Positions 17,108-25,458 of a DNA stretch of 35,188 nt are shown one piece after another (within the stretch, counting starts at the first letter, position 1; the number at the start of each line of letters is the position of its first letter). The notes below the pieces were generated by a model. That model was given only the letters and a program-made list of their open reading frames with translations, ran no database searches and had not been told where the DNA came from. The DNA is from Thermoplasmata archaeon (GTDB lineage: Archaea; Thermoplasmatota; Thermoplasmata; Thermoplasmatales; Thermoplasmataceae), in the NCBI GenBank assembly GCA_021797025.1, contig JAKAAK010000003.1, positions 1 to 35,188 of the forward strand, read 5' to 3'. The translations under genes were made by a program, and so were the position numbers.

Positions 17108-17534
17108 AGCCGTGGGCTTGTTCCGTGAGGGCAACGAAAGAGTTGATTAGGGGGCTTTAAAAATATGAAAGAAAAACAGAGGTTAGGAAAGAGAGATACA
17201 TACACACCCACTGGTGCTCCACAGGCCTGTGGCAACTGTGACCCGCTCCAGGATGGAGTATTAAACTGAGAGAGAATCCTCAGTGTGTTAGGTTTAAAAA
17301 ACTCCTCTAACAACCCCGGTGTGAACCTACAGTCAGGCATGACTGGACGGGATCTTATGGTTTCCGTTTTAAATATGCTAAACTAATCTTTAATGCCAGC
17401 AATGGCGATCGTTAAAAAAGAGGGAAAAAGATGGATGTAAATGTAGGAAAGGTAAATCTGAGAAAGTACGGCAAAGGATTGAAATTTAATATCCAATTCC
17501 ACCCACCCCTGAAGGGATAGGGATCCCTGGAGGT
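17093..17534 (+). mobile_element. Non-autonomous IS200/IS605-like element, copy 1
   Basis: The left end has the hairpin CCCACGACTAAAGCCGTGGG (17097-17116), the kind recognised by HUH (TnpA) transposases. The right end has a second hairpin in CCCACCCCTGAAGGGATAGGG (17502-17522), followed by CCCTGGAGGT. An inverted relative lies at 32749-33184. About 440 bp, it contains no intact transposase: a frame starting MKEKQRLGKRDTYT near 17165 stops after roughly 34 codons, and a short frame MDVNVGKVNLRKYGKG near the right end is conserved in both copies. It also has a TGTTAG/CTAACA stem. It sits exactly between the S15 coding region and the DHH gene. GGAGGT at 17529-17534, 6 bases before the DHH ATG, acts as Shine-Dalgarno. 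The family call rests on end hairpins and layout. Confidence 0.75.
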
Positions 17535-17540
17535 ATCCTG

Positions 17541-18872
17541 ATGATAAAAGACATTTTAAATGAAAATTTATTTAATATTTTAACAGAGGCTTCTGACCTT
17601 CTAAAAGAAAATAAATTCGTAAGGGTTCTGGCACATTACGATGGTGATGGTGTAAGCTCATCAATTATTTTACTAAAAGCACTGGAGAAATTAAATATCA
17701 AATATCACTCCGGTTATGTAAAAAACCTTGACAATGAGGGATTCCGGGAATTATATGATGAGGATCCGGATATTTTAAACATTATAGTTGATGCCGGGTC
17801 AGCACAGGCGCAGTCAATTTCAGATTATGAAAAATTCATAATTCTGGATCACCATTTTTATAATAAAACCGATGTTAAGGGTATAAACATAAATGCCAGG
17901 GATTACGGGATAAATGGCACAAGGGAGGCGTGCGGTGCAACAATGGCATTTATTTTCTCATTAGTTCTTGATGAAAGCAACAGGGATCTGTTTCCATTTT
18001 TTATGGCAGGTGTAATGGCAGATAAACAGGACATAGGCGGTTTATCTGGCTTAAATAAATTATTATATGATAATTATAATATTTATTCAACAAAGCACGT
18101 ATTAAATTTTGAGGGCAATATAAAGGATGGAATTACATATTCCATAGACCCGTTTTTTATTAATCTAACAGGTTATCCAGATGATGTTGGAGTCCTTCTC
18201 AGTAGGAATAATATCGATGCTAATAAAAGTGTTATGGAACTTACAACGGATGAGAATAAACTGCTTGGCAATATCCTGTCATTAAAGTTGCTTGAAAATA
18301 ATGTTGGAATAGACGCAATCAAATATCTGGAAAGTGATATTTTATATTTCAATGATCTGGGCTTCTCATCAAAGGAATTAAATTCAATAATAGATGGAAA
18401 CAGCAGAACCGCAAACCAGTCTGTGCCCGTTCAGTATTTTCTGGGCGATGAAAGCGTTGAAAATGATATGCTAAATAATGTAAAAATATATAAAACAAAA
18501 TTAATTGATTACATATACAGGGCAAATTCTGAAATAAAGGAGGAAAAGTATTTAAGATATTTTTATTCCCCGGAATCAGAAATGGCAGGTCCAATATCCG
18601 GTGCAATAGGATTATATGCAATGAAACCTGATAAACCCGTAATTGGTTTTAATTCAGGAGACGAGGATATTAAAATTTCCTCAAGGGGCACAAAATCACT
18701 TGTATCCAGAGGTTTAAACCTGTCAGTTGTTATGAAAGAAGCCTGTGAAAAGGCTGGTGGATCCGGCGGTGGTCATGATATTGCCGCAGGCGGTGTAATA
18801 CCTGCCGGTAAGGAGAAAATATTTATTGAAACGGCGAATAATATTATAAAATCACAGTTAAAGCCGGCATAA
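17541..18872 (+). CDS. DHH-family single-strand nuclease (archaeal RecJ/GAN-like)
   Basis: A 443-aa soluble protein with the DHH and DHHA1 domains of archaeal RecJ-type nucleases. Metal-binding motifs are seen in order: LAHYDGDGVSSS, NIIVDAGSAQ, ILDHHFYN (the DHH triad) and VMADKQDIGG. The C-terminal DHHA1 signature is GGSGGGHDIAAGG. In Thermococcus the related GAN protein binds GINS at the replication fork, and other archaeal members trim ssDNA or RNA 5' ends; which applies here cannot be told. The ATG at 17541 is preceded by a perfect Shine-Dalgarno (GGAGGT) that lies in the right end of the inserted element, so translation and perhaps transcription of this gene now depend on the element. 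Confidence 0.87.
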   Translation: MIKDILNENLFNILTEASDLLKENKFVRVLAHYDGDGVSSSIILLKALEKLNIKYHSGYVKNLDNEGFRELYDEDPDILNIIVDAGSAQAQSISDYEKFIILDHHFYNKTDVKGININARDYGINGTREACGATMAFIFSLVLDESNRDLFPFFMAGVMADKQDIGGLSGLNKLLYDNYNIYSTKHVLNFEGNIKDGITYSIDPFFINLTGYPDDVGVLLSRNNIDANKSVMELTTDENKLLGNILSLKLLENNVGIDAIKYLESDILYFNDLGFSSKELNSIIDGNSRTANQSVPVQYFLGDESVENDMLNNVKIYKTKLIDYIYRANSEIKEEKYLRYFYSPESEMAGPISGAIGLYAMKPDKPVIGFNSGDEDIKISSRGTKSLVSRGLNLSVVMKEACEKAGGSGGGHDIAAGGVIPAGKEKIFIETANNIIKSQLKPA

Positions 18873-18911
18873 TTTTAGATAAAGATATTAATAAATTACC
18901 AATAATGATTT

Positions 18912-20075
18912 ATGGATATAGATTCCTTATTAAATGAAAACAAATCCTCAATTATAGAACTGTCAAAGGAGATATACAACCTTGCAGAACCCGGTAGCAG
19001 AGAATACAGATCATCAGGGCTAATAATGGATAAACTGAGGGAAAATGGTTTTACCATAACAAACCCGTATATGAATATGAAGACAGCCTTCAGGGCAGAA
19101 TATGGGGTGGGCACACCAGTGGTGGGTTTATTAACAGAATATGATGCATTGCCCAACGGGCATTCATGTGGGCATAATTTAATAGCTGCATGGTCGTACG
19201 GTACGGCAGTAATACTAAAAAATTTAATAAAAAACGGTAAAATTGTTGTATTCGGCACACCATCAGAGGAGGGCATCGGTGATTATGCCGGCAGCAAGGC
19301 AGTAATGGCGGCTAATAATGCATTTAACAATGTAGATTTTGTAATAGGAATGCATCCTGATGATCGCTGGGCAGTTGGGTCAAAAGCACTGGCTGATGCA
19401 GAAATAGAATTTACATTTAAGGGAATAGCATCACACATGGCAGCATCACCGGATTATGGAATAAATGCCCTGGATGCCCTGGTAACCTCATACGTTGCAA
19501 TAAATAATATGAGGGATTCGGTAAAGAATGATAAGCATGCTGTAATTGGAATGATAATAAAAGAAGGCGGAAAGGCATCCAATATTATTCCGGACAGGAC
19601 GGTTTTGGAGGTTGATATAAGATCTACATCATCGGAATTCCTGCTTTCCTTTGTTGATAAAATAAAAAATCTGGTTAAATCGGTATCGGATGGTTTTGGA
19701 ACCACACTGGATATAAAGGATCTTATGCCGGTATATACGGAATATAAATTTAATAAAACAATAGATGGCATACTATACAGTGAATTAGAAAAACTTAATA
19801 TAAAACCTGTAAACATAGATGAAAATGATGAGATTGCATCAAGCAGTACCGATGAGGCAAATGTAAGCATAAAAGTACCGGTAGGCCATATAGATATGAA
19901 AATAGGAACAAATTTACCTGGGCATTCTGATGAATTCAGGGATGCTGCAGATCCTGAAAATAATGTAAGCAGATTATTAATAACAGTAAGGGCTGCTGTT
20001 AATACCATACTGTATATAATGGAAAACGGTAATATCCTGAAAAAAATAAAAAGTGAGTTTGATAATTATGAGTGA
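18912..20075 (+). CDS. M20-family amidohydrolase/peptidase
   Basis: A 387-aa cytosolic protein of the M20D type (aminobenzoyl-glutamate hydrolase B/PM20D2-like). Metal ligands are visible in TEYDALPNGHSCGHN (Cys86 and His88 as the usual C-G-H pair), GTPSEEG (Glu119-Glu120), IGMHPDDRW (His148) and the late PGHSDEF. The dimerisation domain is the insert beginning FTFKGIASHMAASPDYGINA. The expected reaction is hydrolysis of an amide or dipeptide bond, using one or two divalent metals. The next gene overlaps it by 8 nt (20068-20075), so it is translated together with an S66 peptidase, suggesting joint peptide breakdown or recycling. Confidence 0.85.
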   Translation: MDIDSLLNENKSSIIELSKEIYNLAEPGSREYRSSGLIMDKLRENGFTITNPYMNMKTAFRAEYGVGTPVVGLLTEYDALPNGHSCGHNLIAAWSYGTAVILKNLIKNGKIVVFGTPSEEGIGDYAGSKAVMAANNAFNNVDFVIGMHPDDRWAVGSKALADAEIEFTFKGIASHMAASPDYGINALDALVTSYVAINNMRDSVKNDKHAVIGMIIKEGGKASNIIPDRTVLEVDIRSTSSEFLLSFVDKIKNLVKSVSDGFGTTLDIKDLMPVYTEYKFNKTIDGILYSELEKLNIKPVNIDENDEIASSSTDEANVSIKVPVGHIDMKIGTNLPGHSDEFRDAADPENNVSRLLITVRAAVNTILYIMENGNILKKIKSEFDNYE

Positions 20076-21000
20076 AAGAATAAAACCATGCAAATTAAAT
20101 GTTGGTGATGAAATAAGAATTATAGCGCCTGCAAGTGCACCGGATATGATAAAATTGTCAAGGGGCATATCGAAACTGAAAAAACTGGGCTATAAGATAA
20201 CAACGGGCAAAAACATTAAAAAATTAAATCAGAGAAATGATCTGGCAGCACCGGCAAAAGATAGGGCTGATGAGTTAATGTCGGCATTTAAGGATGACAA
20301 TGTTAAGGCTATATTCTGTGCACGTGGTGGCTATGGCAGTATACATATATTATCCCTGCTTGATTACGACCTGATAAAGGACCATCCAAAAATATTCATG
20401 GGGTACAGTGATATCACTGCATTACATCTGGCAATAAACAGGAATTCAAATCTGATAACATTTCACGGTCCAATGGTGTCATCCGAAGAGGAATTAATAT
20501 CAAAGTCCGTATTCAAAAATTTTATGGAAATACTATCCGGGAAATCACTGAAAATAAACACATACGATGACAGGCTAATGAAATATATCATACCGGGCAG
20601 GGCTGAGGGTTTATCGTTAGGTACAAACATATCCCTTGTGGCATCACTGCTGGGTACACATTATATACCGGAAACGAGGGGAAAAATATTTTTTATAGAG
20701 GACACGGATGTTACATCTGGTGATATTGACAGATACTTTTTCAGCATGAAACTTGCAGATATAGTTGAACAGTTCAATGGATTTGTTTTTGGTGATTTCA
20801 AGGCAATATTCGATAAGGAGGAGCCAATGCCATCGATAGAGGATGTTGTTCAGAAATTTATGAATGAGATAAATAAACCATCACTGTACGGTGCACCATT
20901 CGGCCATGGTGAGGAGCAGATGGTAATACCACTGAATGCAAAGGTCAGAATATCCGATGAGGAGCCATATATGGAATTAATGGAAAATGTTGTTGACTGA
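20068..21000 (+). CDS. S66-family serine carboxypeptidase (LdcA/MccF-like)
   Basis: The protein from the ATG at 20068 is about 310 aa, the family norm. I choose this start rather than 20053 because it overlaps the stop of the M20 gene (ATGAGTGA), a common coupling arrangement. S66 features are IIAPASAP near the N-terminus, FCARGGYGS (the substrate loop), GYSDITALH with nucleophile Ser114, FFIEDTDV with the likely Glu, and GAPFGHGEEQ with the catalytic His. Bacterial LdcA trims murein tetrapeptides and MccF cleaves microcin C-type peptide nucleotides. A wall-less archaeon has no murein, so peptide scavenging or detoxification is more likely. Confidence 0.85.
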   Translation: MSERIKPCKLNVGDEIRIIAPASAPDMIKLSRGISKLKKLGYKITTGKNIKKLNQRNDLAAPAKDRADELMSAFKDDNVKAIFCARGGYGSIHILSLLDYDLIKDHPKIFMGYSDITALHLAINRNSNLITFHGPMVSSEEELISKSVFKNFMEILSGKSLKINTYDDRLMKYIIPGRAEGLSLGTNISLVASLLGTHYIPETRGKIFFIEDTDVTSGDIDRYFFSMKLADIVEQFNGFVFGDFKAIFDKEEPMPSIEDVVQKFMNEINKPSLYGAPFGHGEEQMVIPLNAKVRISDEEPYMELMENVVD

Positions 21001-21072
21001 ATCTATTGTGATTTTCTTACGTATATCACTCATGTGAAAATTGATGGAAAACTCCCCCTACAGAGGGTTTAT

Positions 21073-21894
21073 TCACCATAATAACCCAACTGTCAGTAGA
21101 ATGCCAATGATCACATGAATACTACCGGCTATGGGCACTGCTTTCGGTAGCATTTCTGTATGGCGCAGGGTAGCCAGATTTTTGATAGCTACAGGAAGAA
21201 CGAGCCAGATGATCAGCACAGTGATAGGCAGCATCCTGAAAAGTGTCATAGCGGTGATCCACAGGAGCACGGTGCTAACCAGAATATTCATGGTGATATA
21301 ACCACCTTTTCTTCCGAGCACTATAGGCAGTGTGTGCCTGCCATGCCCCATGTCCTTGACGTAATCCCGCAGGTTGTTGGCCAGCAAAATGGTGGCAACG
21401 GAAAGCCCTACAGGGATGGACAGCAGGAGCCCGTTTAACGTCATTACACCGCTGGCGGCAAACTGGGTGGAAAGCATCTCAATGGGTCCCATGATCAGGG
21501 CAACTAAGAGTTCTCCGAACGGCGTAGACGATACAGGATGGGAGGTCCCGGCGTAAATAAATCCGGCGATCAGGCCTAAAAACCCCATAGCTAACAGTAC
21601 CCAGCCCCGGAACGCCACGAGAATCATGCCCAGCACAAATGCCAGAGCGTATGTCATAAGAGCCCATAACAAAACAGTGCGGGCCTGGACTTCACCAGAG
21701 ACGATAATGCCACCGATACCCAGTGATTCTTCATTATCCAGGCCGCGTGTGTAGTCGAAATATTCATTGAGCATATTGGCACCAATTTGCATTAAAAAGG
21801 CAATCAGTAAGATATCTAACCACGCCCACCACCAAAACTGCCCGGATCTGATAGCCAGATCCCCTCCTACCAGCAACGGGACCACGGTTGCCAT
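21073..21894 (-). CDS. menA: UbiA-family prenyltransferase (MenA-like), start disrupted
   Basis: The 273-aa frame from the ATG at 21894 is a polytopic UbiA enzyme. The first polyprenyl-diphosphate motif is ANMLNEYFDYTRGLDNEE and the second NNLRDYVKDMGHGRHT. The sequence is closest in style to bacterial (Bacillus/Alicyclobacillus-type) 1,4-dihydroxy-2-naphthoate prenyltransferases of menaquinone synthesis. The family N-terminus lies upstream in frame (about WISILKVSRPPTL, 21895-21933) but has no ATG, GTG or TTG. An ATG at 21944-21946, overlapping the stop of the IS630 fragment, is one frame off and ends after nine codons, so a frameshift may separate the start from the body. G+C is clearly raised (31 of 60 in 21541-21600), pointing to transfer from a bacterium sharing acidic habitats. 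Confidence 0.85.
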   Translation of the reverse strand: MATVVPLLVGGDLAIRSGQFWWWAWLDILLIAFLMQIGANMLNEYFDYTRGLDNEESLGIGGIIVSGEVQARTVLLWALMTYALAFVLGMILVAFRGWVLLAMGFLGLIAGFIYAGTSHPVSSTPFGELLVALIMGPIEMLSTQFAASGVMTLNGLLLSIPVGLSVATILLANNLRDYVKDMGHGRHTLPIVLGRKGGYITMNILVSTVLLWITAMTLFRMLPITVLIIWLVLPVAIKNLATLRHTEMLPKAVPIAGSIHVIIGILLTVGLLW

Positions 21895-21945
21895 AAGGGT
21901 GGGAGGTCTGCTGACTTTAAGAATACTTATCCATGTCGTGGATCA

Positions 21946-22098
21946 TTACCCCGCCTGCTTAATTAGATAATTCACACCATCGCATCCCAGTGGGACGGGG
22001 GCATTAAGAACCTGCTGTGCAGAATGCTTGCCTTTAGTGGCAGACCTGCCGGGGGATTCGTGTTCTTTCATGGTCAAAGTCACGATATATTTCTTCAT
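21946..22098 (-). pseudogene. N-terminal fragment of an IS630-family transposase
   Basis: Fifty codons starting MKKYIVTLTMKEHESPGRSA and continuing TKGKHSAQQVLNAPVPLGCD match the N-terminus of IS630-type transposases (MKKYIVTLTxEER...KGKHSAQKVLNALILL). The frame then stops at TAA 21946-21948. The HTH body and the DDE catalytic domain are missing. It shares the high G+C of the UbiA gene, and its stop overlaps an ATG upstream of UbiA, so both probably arrived together. Too small to be an active transposase. Confidence 0.75.
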
Positions 22099-22192
22099 GC
22101 ATTATCACTCTACAACCAACTATGGATAAAATGAATAAAAAGATTACGACATTGACAGATTTGTAAAATTAAAAAATATTGTTAAAATGATT

Positions 22193-22708
22193 TCACTCGT
22201 TCTTATAAAATTCTGTGTCTGTAACCGGCTGGGTGCTAATATTCCACTTATTATAAAGTACACCAAGCAGATATCCGAATACAATTAGTGGTATTATTCC
22301 CAGTGCAATGCTTACCATATAATAGGTCAGGCCGTAAATCCTGGCATTATATAAGCCCACCACTACAGAGAATATTAACCATAATATGACACCAAAAATC
22401 TCACCTTTAATTACTGTATTTTTACCGGGTATTTTATTATACACATATGCAAATATTACACCAAGTATAAGGCCTATAATAAGCCCACCAATTATCCCTC
22501 CAGCTATGGAGGAATCTATCTCAATTGAGTATAATGAAGCCGCTGTAATACCCAGTTTACTTTCTGATCCCGTGATTGTAGATGATAATACCCTCATTAC
22601 ATCGCTTTTGAATACTATTAAAAGTATAAATGCGAATATACCATTTATTATTCCATATACAAGCCCTGCAACCAGGCCTGCCTTTGCCCCTGTTCCTGCT
22701 TTTCCCAT
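22193..22708 (-). CDS. Small glycine-rich membrane protein, unknown
   Basis: A 171-aa protein with four or five membrane helices (around residues 10-32, 68-92, 100-120 and 130-155). There are Gly-x-x-x-Gly packing motifs (AGGIIGGLIIGLILGVIFAYV) and a short hydrophilic C-terminus ending TDTEFYKNE. The composition and codon use match native genes, unlike the UbiA block just downstream. No transport or enzyme signature is visible and I recognise no named family. Confidence 0.55.
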   Translation of the reverse strand: MGKAGTGAKAGLVAGLVYGIINGIFAFILLIVFKSDVMRVLSSTITGSESKLGITAASLYSIEIDSSIAGGIIGGLIIGLILGVIFAYVYNKIPGKNTVIKGEIFGVILWLIFSVVVGLYNARIYGLTYYMVSIALGIIPLIVFGYLLGVLYNKWNISTQPVTDTEFYKNE

Positions 22709-22819
22709 GTTGTTTTATCGTTTGTACATATTTAAATTTATCTTTGTCTACTGTAGTGATTATTTTACGGTATTTGATACCCGGAGACCAACTCCGGCAT
22801 CTTTACAGTGCATAGTTTT

Positions 22820-23140
22820 TTAGTCTTCAGAACTACTGTTGGATCCTTCATTTTTAACCGCTTCTTTCAGGAATTCTACATCTTTTTTTGCTATCTTTGA
22901 CTTGAGCTCTATTGAAATGTAAGAGATCTTACGATCTGTTGATAAACCAATTTCCACATCAGACTCAACATAGAGCCAATCTATCGCTCCCCTTCCATAA
23001 TTCAGATACAATCTGTTCCCTCTTTTATTAATACTTACTTCCGGTTTAGATTGGTCTGGCAGCACTGGAATATAGTTAGAAATGCTTGAGGTAGCGCTAC
23101 TTGATGAGGATGATACTGTTGATTCAGTCATTGTTACCAT
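22820..23140 (-). CDS. Small Ser-rich protein, unknown
   Basis: A 106-aa soluble protein. The first 35 residues are low-complexity Ser/Thr, the middle (VSINKRGNRLYLNYGRGAIDWLYVESDVEIGL) is a likely beta-rich unit, and the C-terminus is a charged helix (LKSKIAKKDVEFLKEAVKNE) with a Ser/Glu tail. The Met at codon 4 (23131) is an alternative start. No family is recognised. The pattern (disordered tails around a small folded core) could suit a nucleic-acid or protein-binding role, but nothing in the sequence proves that. Confidence 0.45.
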   Translation of the reverse strand: MVTMTESTVSSSSSSATSSISNYIPVLPDQSKPEVSINKRGNRLYLNYGRGAIDWLYVESDVEIGLSTDRKISYISIELKSKIAKKDVEFLKEAVKNEGSNSSSED

Positions 23141-23152
23141 GAATACTTTTAA

Positions 23153-23370
23153 TAACTATAGGAATAAATAGTTTTCCTGTAACTGGTCAGTGGCATTTTT
23201 CTGTTGATTTATTGGGGTACATTCTTGGTATGTATTACTTCATACCTGGAGAGTTATGGAGTAAAGCCCGGTGTATTACCTTAGAGCCCTTACTGGATCT
23301 TGAACTTCCCGGAAATTTCTGGTCTGTTGCCGGTCGACTCAACAGCTGTATCAATAGTAGAATGAAATAA
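23153..23370 (+). other. Open stretch without a start in a gene-poor gap (23141-23477)
   Basis: This 337-bp gap holds one frame open for about 70 codons up to TAA 23368-23370 (for example DLLGYILGMYYFIPGELWSK and LELPGNFWSVAGRL) but no proper start. The gap is less A+T-rich than other intergenic DNA here. It also has a perfect stem GGTATG/CATACC (23227-23232, 23241-23246, loop 8) and the TGTAACTGGTCAGTG motif shared with 11293. It may be the remains of a gene or insertion sequence. I cannot assign it. Confidence 0.25.
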
Positions 23371-23477
23371 TTATTCCCCATTCCATTTGGAGAGATTGCA
23401 GCAACCATAATTCGCACTATTACTATTAATCATATAATAATCAAAAACCTTTTTTTAATGAAAAAGCATTAGGTTAT

Positions 23478-24359
23478 ATGAATGTGGAAAAATTGGTTTA
23501 TGGTTTATATCCAAAGTCAAATGAGCTCAGATTGCACATTAACAGGTGGGAAAAGGGTACTATACCGGATTCCTCATTAAATGATATGATAATCGATGAA
23601 AAGAATAGCCTATATAAGGTTTATAATGATTATAATATTGTCCATACAGACCCTTTATTTAACTGGTATGATATTTTCAGGCCACTTGCTCTTATTATAG
23701 ATAATATAGAATTAGGATCATTAACAAGGTTTAAGGAAACAAATACGTTTTATAGAATGCCTATTGTAAATGAAATAAATGATATTATAATTGACCCTGC
23801 AGGCTTTTCACCACTAAATGAAGAACCACCACTGCCATTATATTTAAAGGGTGATAATTTTAATGCATTTTTGCCCTCGCCATTATCATTTTACAGAATG
23901 TCCCAGGTAGCACTGGAATACAGGGACTTTGAAAAAAAACTTTTAAACATTTACTCTAAAATTTTGAATATATTTAAGATAGATGAGGTTGTATTATATG
24001 ACCCCTTAAGTTATGATAGTAATGATATCATTGATATAACACCACTGACAGATAAGTTCATTGTGAAGCTTGTAACAACGGGAAAATTATATAAAGAGAA
24101 TATAAGGGGAAAACCATATTCGATAATTTCGGATTATAGTAATAGCAACCTTGAAATTTCAGGGGAATTATCAGAGGTTCCAGGATTAAAATTAATAGAC
24201 GGTTATAATACAAAAATGGAAGACATAAATGAAATAAATAATATTATTAATAATTTAGATGTAGATAATTTAATAGTAAGCCACAGGGAATATTTTGATT
24301 TCTTACCGAGAATTATTGCCGATAAAAAGTTAAGTTTAATGTCTAAAATAGGTGATTAA
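23478..24359 (+). CDS. MetE N-terminal-domain homologue
   Basis: A 293-aa protein with the architecture of the N-terminal barrel of cobalamin-independent methionine synthase (KLVYGLYPKSNELRLHINRWEKG at the start, later DPLFNWYDIFRPL, GSLTRFKETNTFYRMPIV, LPSPLSFYRMSQVALEYRD). The catalytic zinc ligands are absent, as expected for this half. It is directly followed, with 1 bp between stop and start, by the catalytic half. Such split, archaeal-type pairs are known; the N-terminal partner may help bind the methyl donor. The promoter region just upstream (AATCATATAATAATC) is A+T-rich. Confidence 0.8.
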   Translation: MNVEKLVYGLYPKSNELRLHINRWEKGTIPDSSLNDMIIDEKNSLYKVYNDYNIVHTDPLFNWYDIFRPLALIIDNIELGSLTRFKETNTFYRMPIVNEINDIIIDPAGFSPLNEEPPLPLYLKGDNFNAFLPSPLSFYRMSQVALEYRDFEKKLLNIYSKILNIFKIDEVVLYDPLSYDSNDIIDITPLTDKFIVKLVTTGKLYKENIRGKPYSIISDYSNSNLEISGELSEVPGLKLIDGYNTKMEDINEINNIINNLDVDNLIVSHREYFDFLPRIIADKKLSLMSKIGD

Positions 24360-24360
24360 A

Positions 24361-25389
24361 ATGAATAATTATTTAATATCCCAGGAAATAGGAAGTTACA
24401 GAAAGCCAGAGAAATTAAGCTCAGTTTTCCATAAAATTTATGGTACAGATGAATTTTATAAACTTGCTGAGAAAGCTACAGTAGAAACAGTAAAGGAATT
24501 TGAAAGGGCAGGACTGAATAATATCGGTGTTGGTGGTGAAATGTTCCGCTGGGAAATGTATGAGCACCAGGCAAACAGAATAAATGGCATAAAATTCTAT
24601 GGACCTGTCAGATCCTTCGATAACAGGTTTTACAAAAAGGGAAGTATTATAGAGGACATGGATATAAAAGAATCCTATCATTCAGATGAGTTAAAGTTTT
24701 TACTATCACAGAATTACGAAAATATAAAGGTACCTGTTACAGGGCCATATACAATGATGGACTGGTCGTTCAATGAGCATTATCATGACAGGTATGAAAC
24801 AGCAATGGCCTTTGCAGAATTATTAAATAAGGAAATGAATGATTTAAAAAAATTATGGGATGCAAAATTTCCAGGTAAAAAACTGCAGATCCAGCTGGAT
24901 GAGCCGGCTACAACAACACATCCGGATGAGATGAACATTGTTGTTGATTCATTAAACAGATCTGTAAAAAATATAGACAACTGTGAATTCTCAATACATG
25001 TGTGCTATAGCAGTGATTATAGATTATTCTATGACGTTATGAATGATATAAACATTGATGGTTTAAACCTTGAATTTGCAAACAGGGATACACTGGAAAC
25101 CGGCATTGAGGATTCAAAAAGGCCCGGTTATCAGGATTTAAAATACTTCAGTGAATTTAATGATAAAAAGAAATTTATCGGCCTGGGAGTAACGGATGTA
25201 CATATAGACTATGTTGAACCGGTACAGCTAATAAAAGACAGGATCAATTATACACTGAATATATTGCCACCAGAACTTATAAGGTTAAATCCTGACTGTG
25301 GATTAAGAACAAGGTCAAGGGAAATATCCTATCAAAAATTAAAAAATATGGACATAGCGAAAAATGAGATATTAAAAGAAATACAGTAA
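24361..25389 (+). CDS. metE: Methionine synthase catalytic subunit (core MetE)
   Basis: About 342 aa, only the C-terminal catalytic barrel of MetE. All zinc ligands are visible: His213 and Cys215 in SIHVCYSS, Glu238 in LNLEFAN and Cys313 in NPDCGLRTRS. IQLDEPATTTHPDE and GPYTMMDWSF also match. The zinc activates homocysteine for methylation to methionine. Single-barrel archaeal enzymes are thought to use a methyl donor other than polyglutamyl-methyltetrahydrofolate (folate-independent core-MetE families). I place the start at ATG 24361, after the preceding stop (24357-24359), with Shine-Dalgarno AGGTGA at 24350-24355. An in-frame GTG at 24352 would add three residues. Confidence 0.9.
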   Translation: MNNYLISQEIGSYRKPEKLSSVFHKIYGTDEFYKLAEKATVETVKEFERAGLNNIGVGGEMFRWEMYEHQANRINGIKFYGPVRSFDNRFYKKGSIIEDMDIKESYHSDELKFLLSQNYENIKVPVTGPYTMMDWSFNEHYHDRYETAMAFAELLNKEMNDLKKLWDAKFPGKKLQIQLDEPATTTHPDEMNIVVDSLNRSVKNIDNCEFSIHVCYSSDYRLFYDVMNDINIDGLNLEFANRDTLETGIEDSKRPGYQDLKYFSEFNDKKKFIGLGVTDVHIDYVEPVQLIKDRINYTLNILPPELIRLNPDCGLRTRSREISYQKLKNMDIAKNEILKEIQ

Positions 25390-25458
25390 AATTTCAAACC
25401 CCTGTGATAGGGCTATCTACCTAATCAGCAATTTTACTGTGTTATATATAAAATTTTT

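Noticed and set aside
17104..17340. Frames antisense to the mobile elements (also 32943-33173) that are similar to each other
   Set aside because: They are alike only because the element DNA is alike. They run against the element orientation and differ at their ends, so I do not call them genes.
19454..20008. A 184-codon frame antisense to the M20 hydrolase
   Set aside because: The plus frame carries all M20 metal motifs and the antisense peptide is a mirror artefact.
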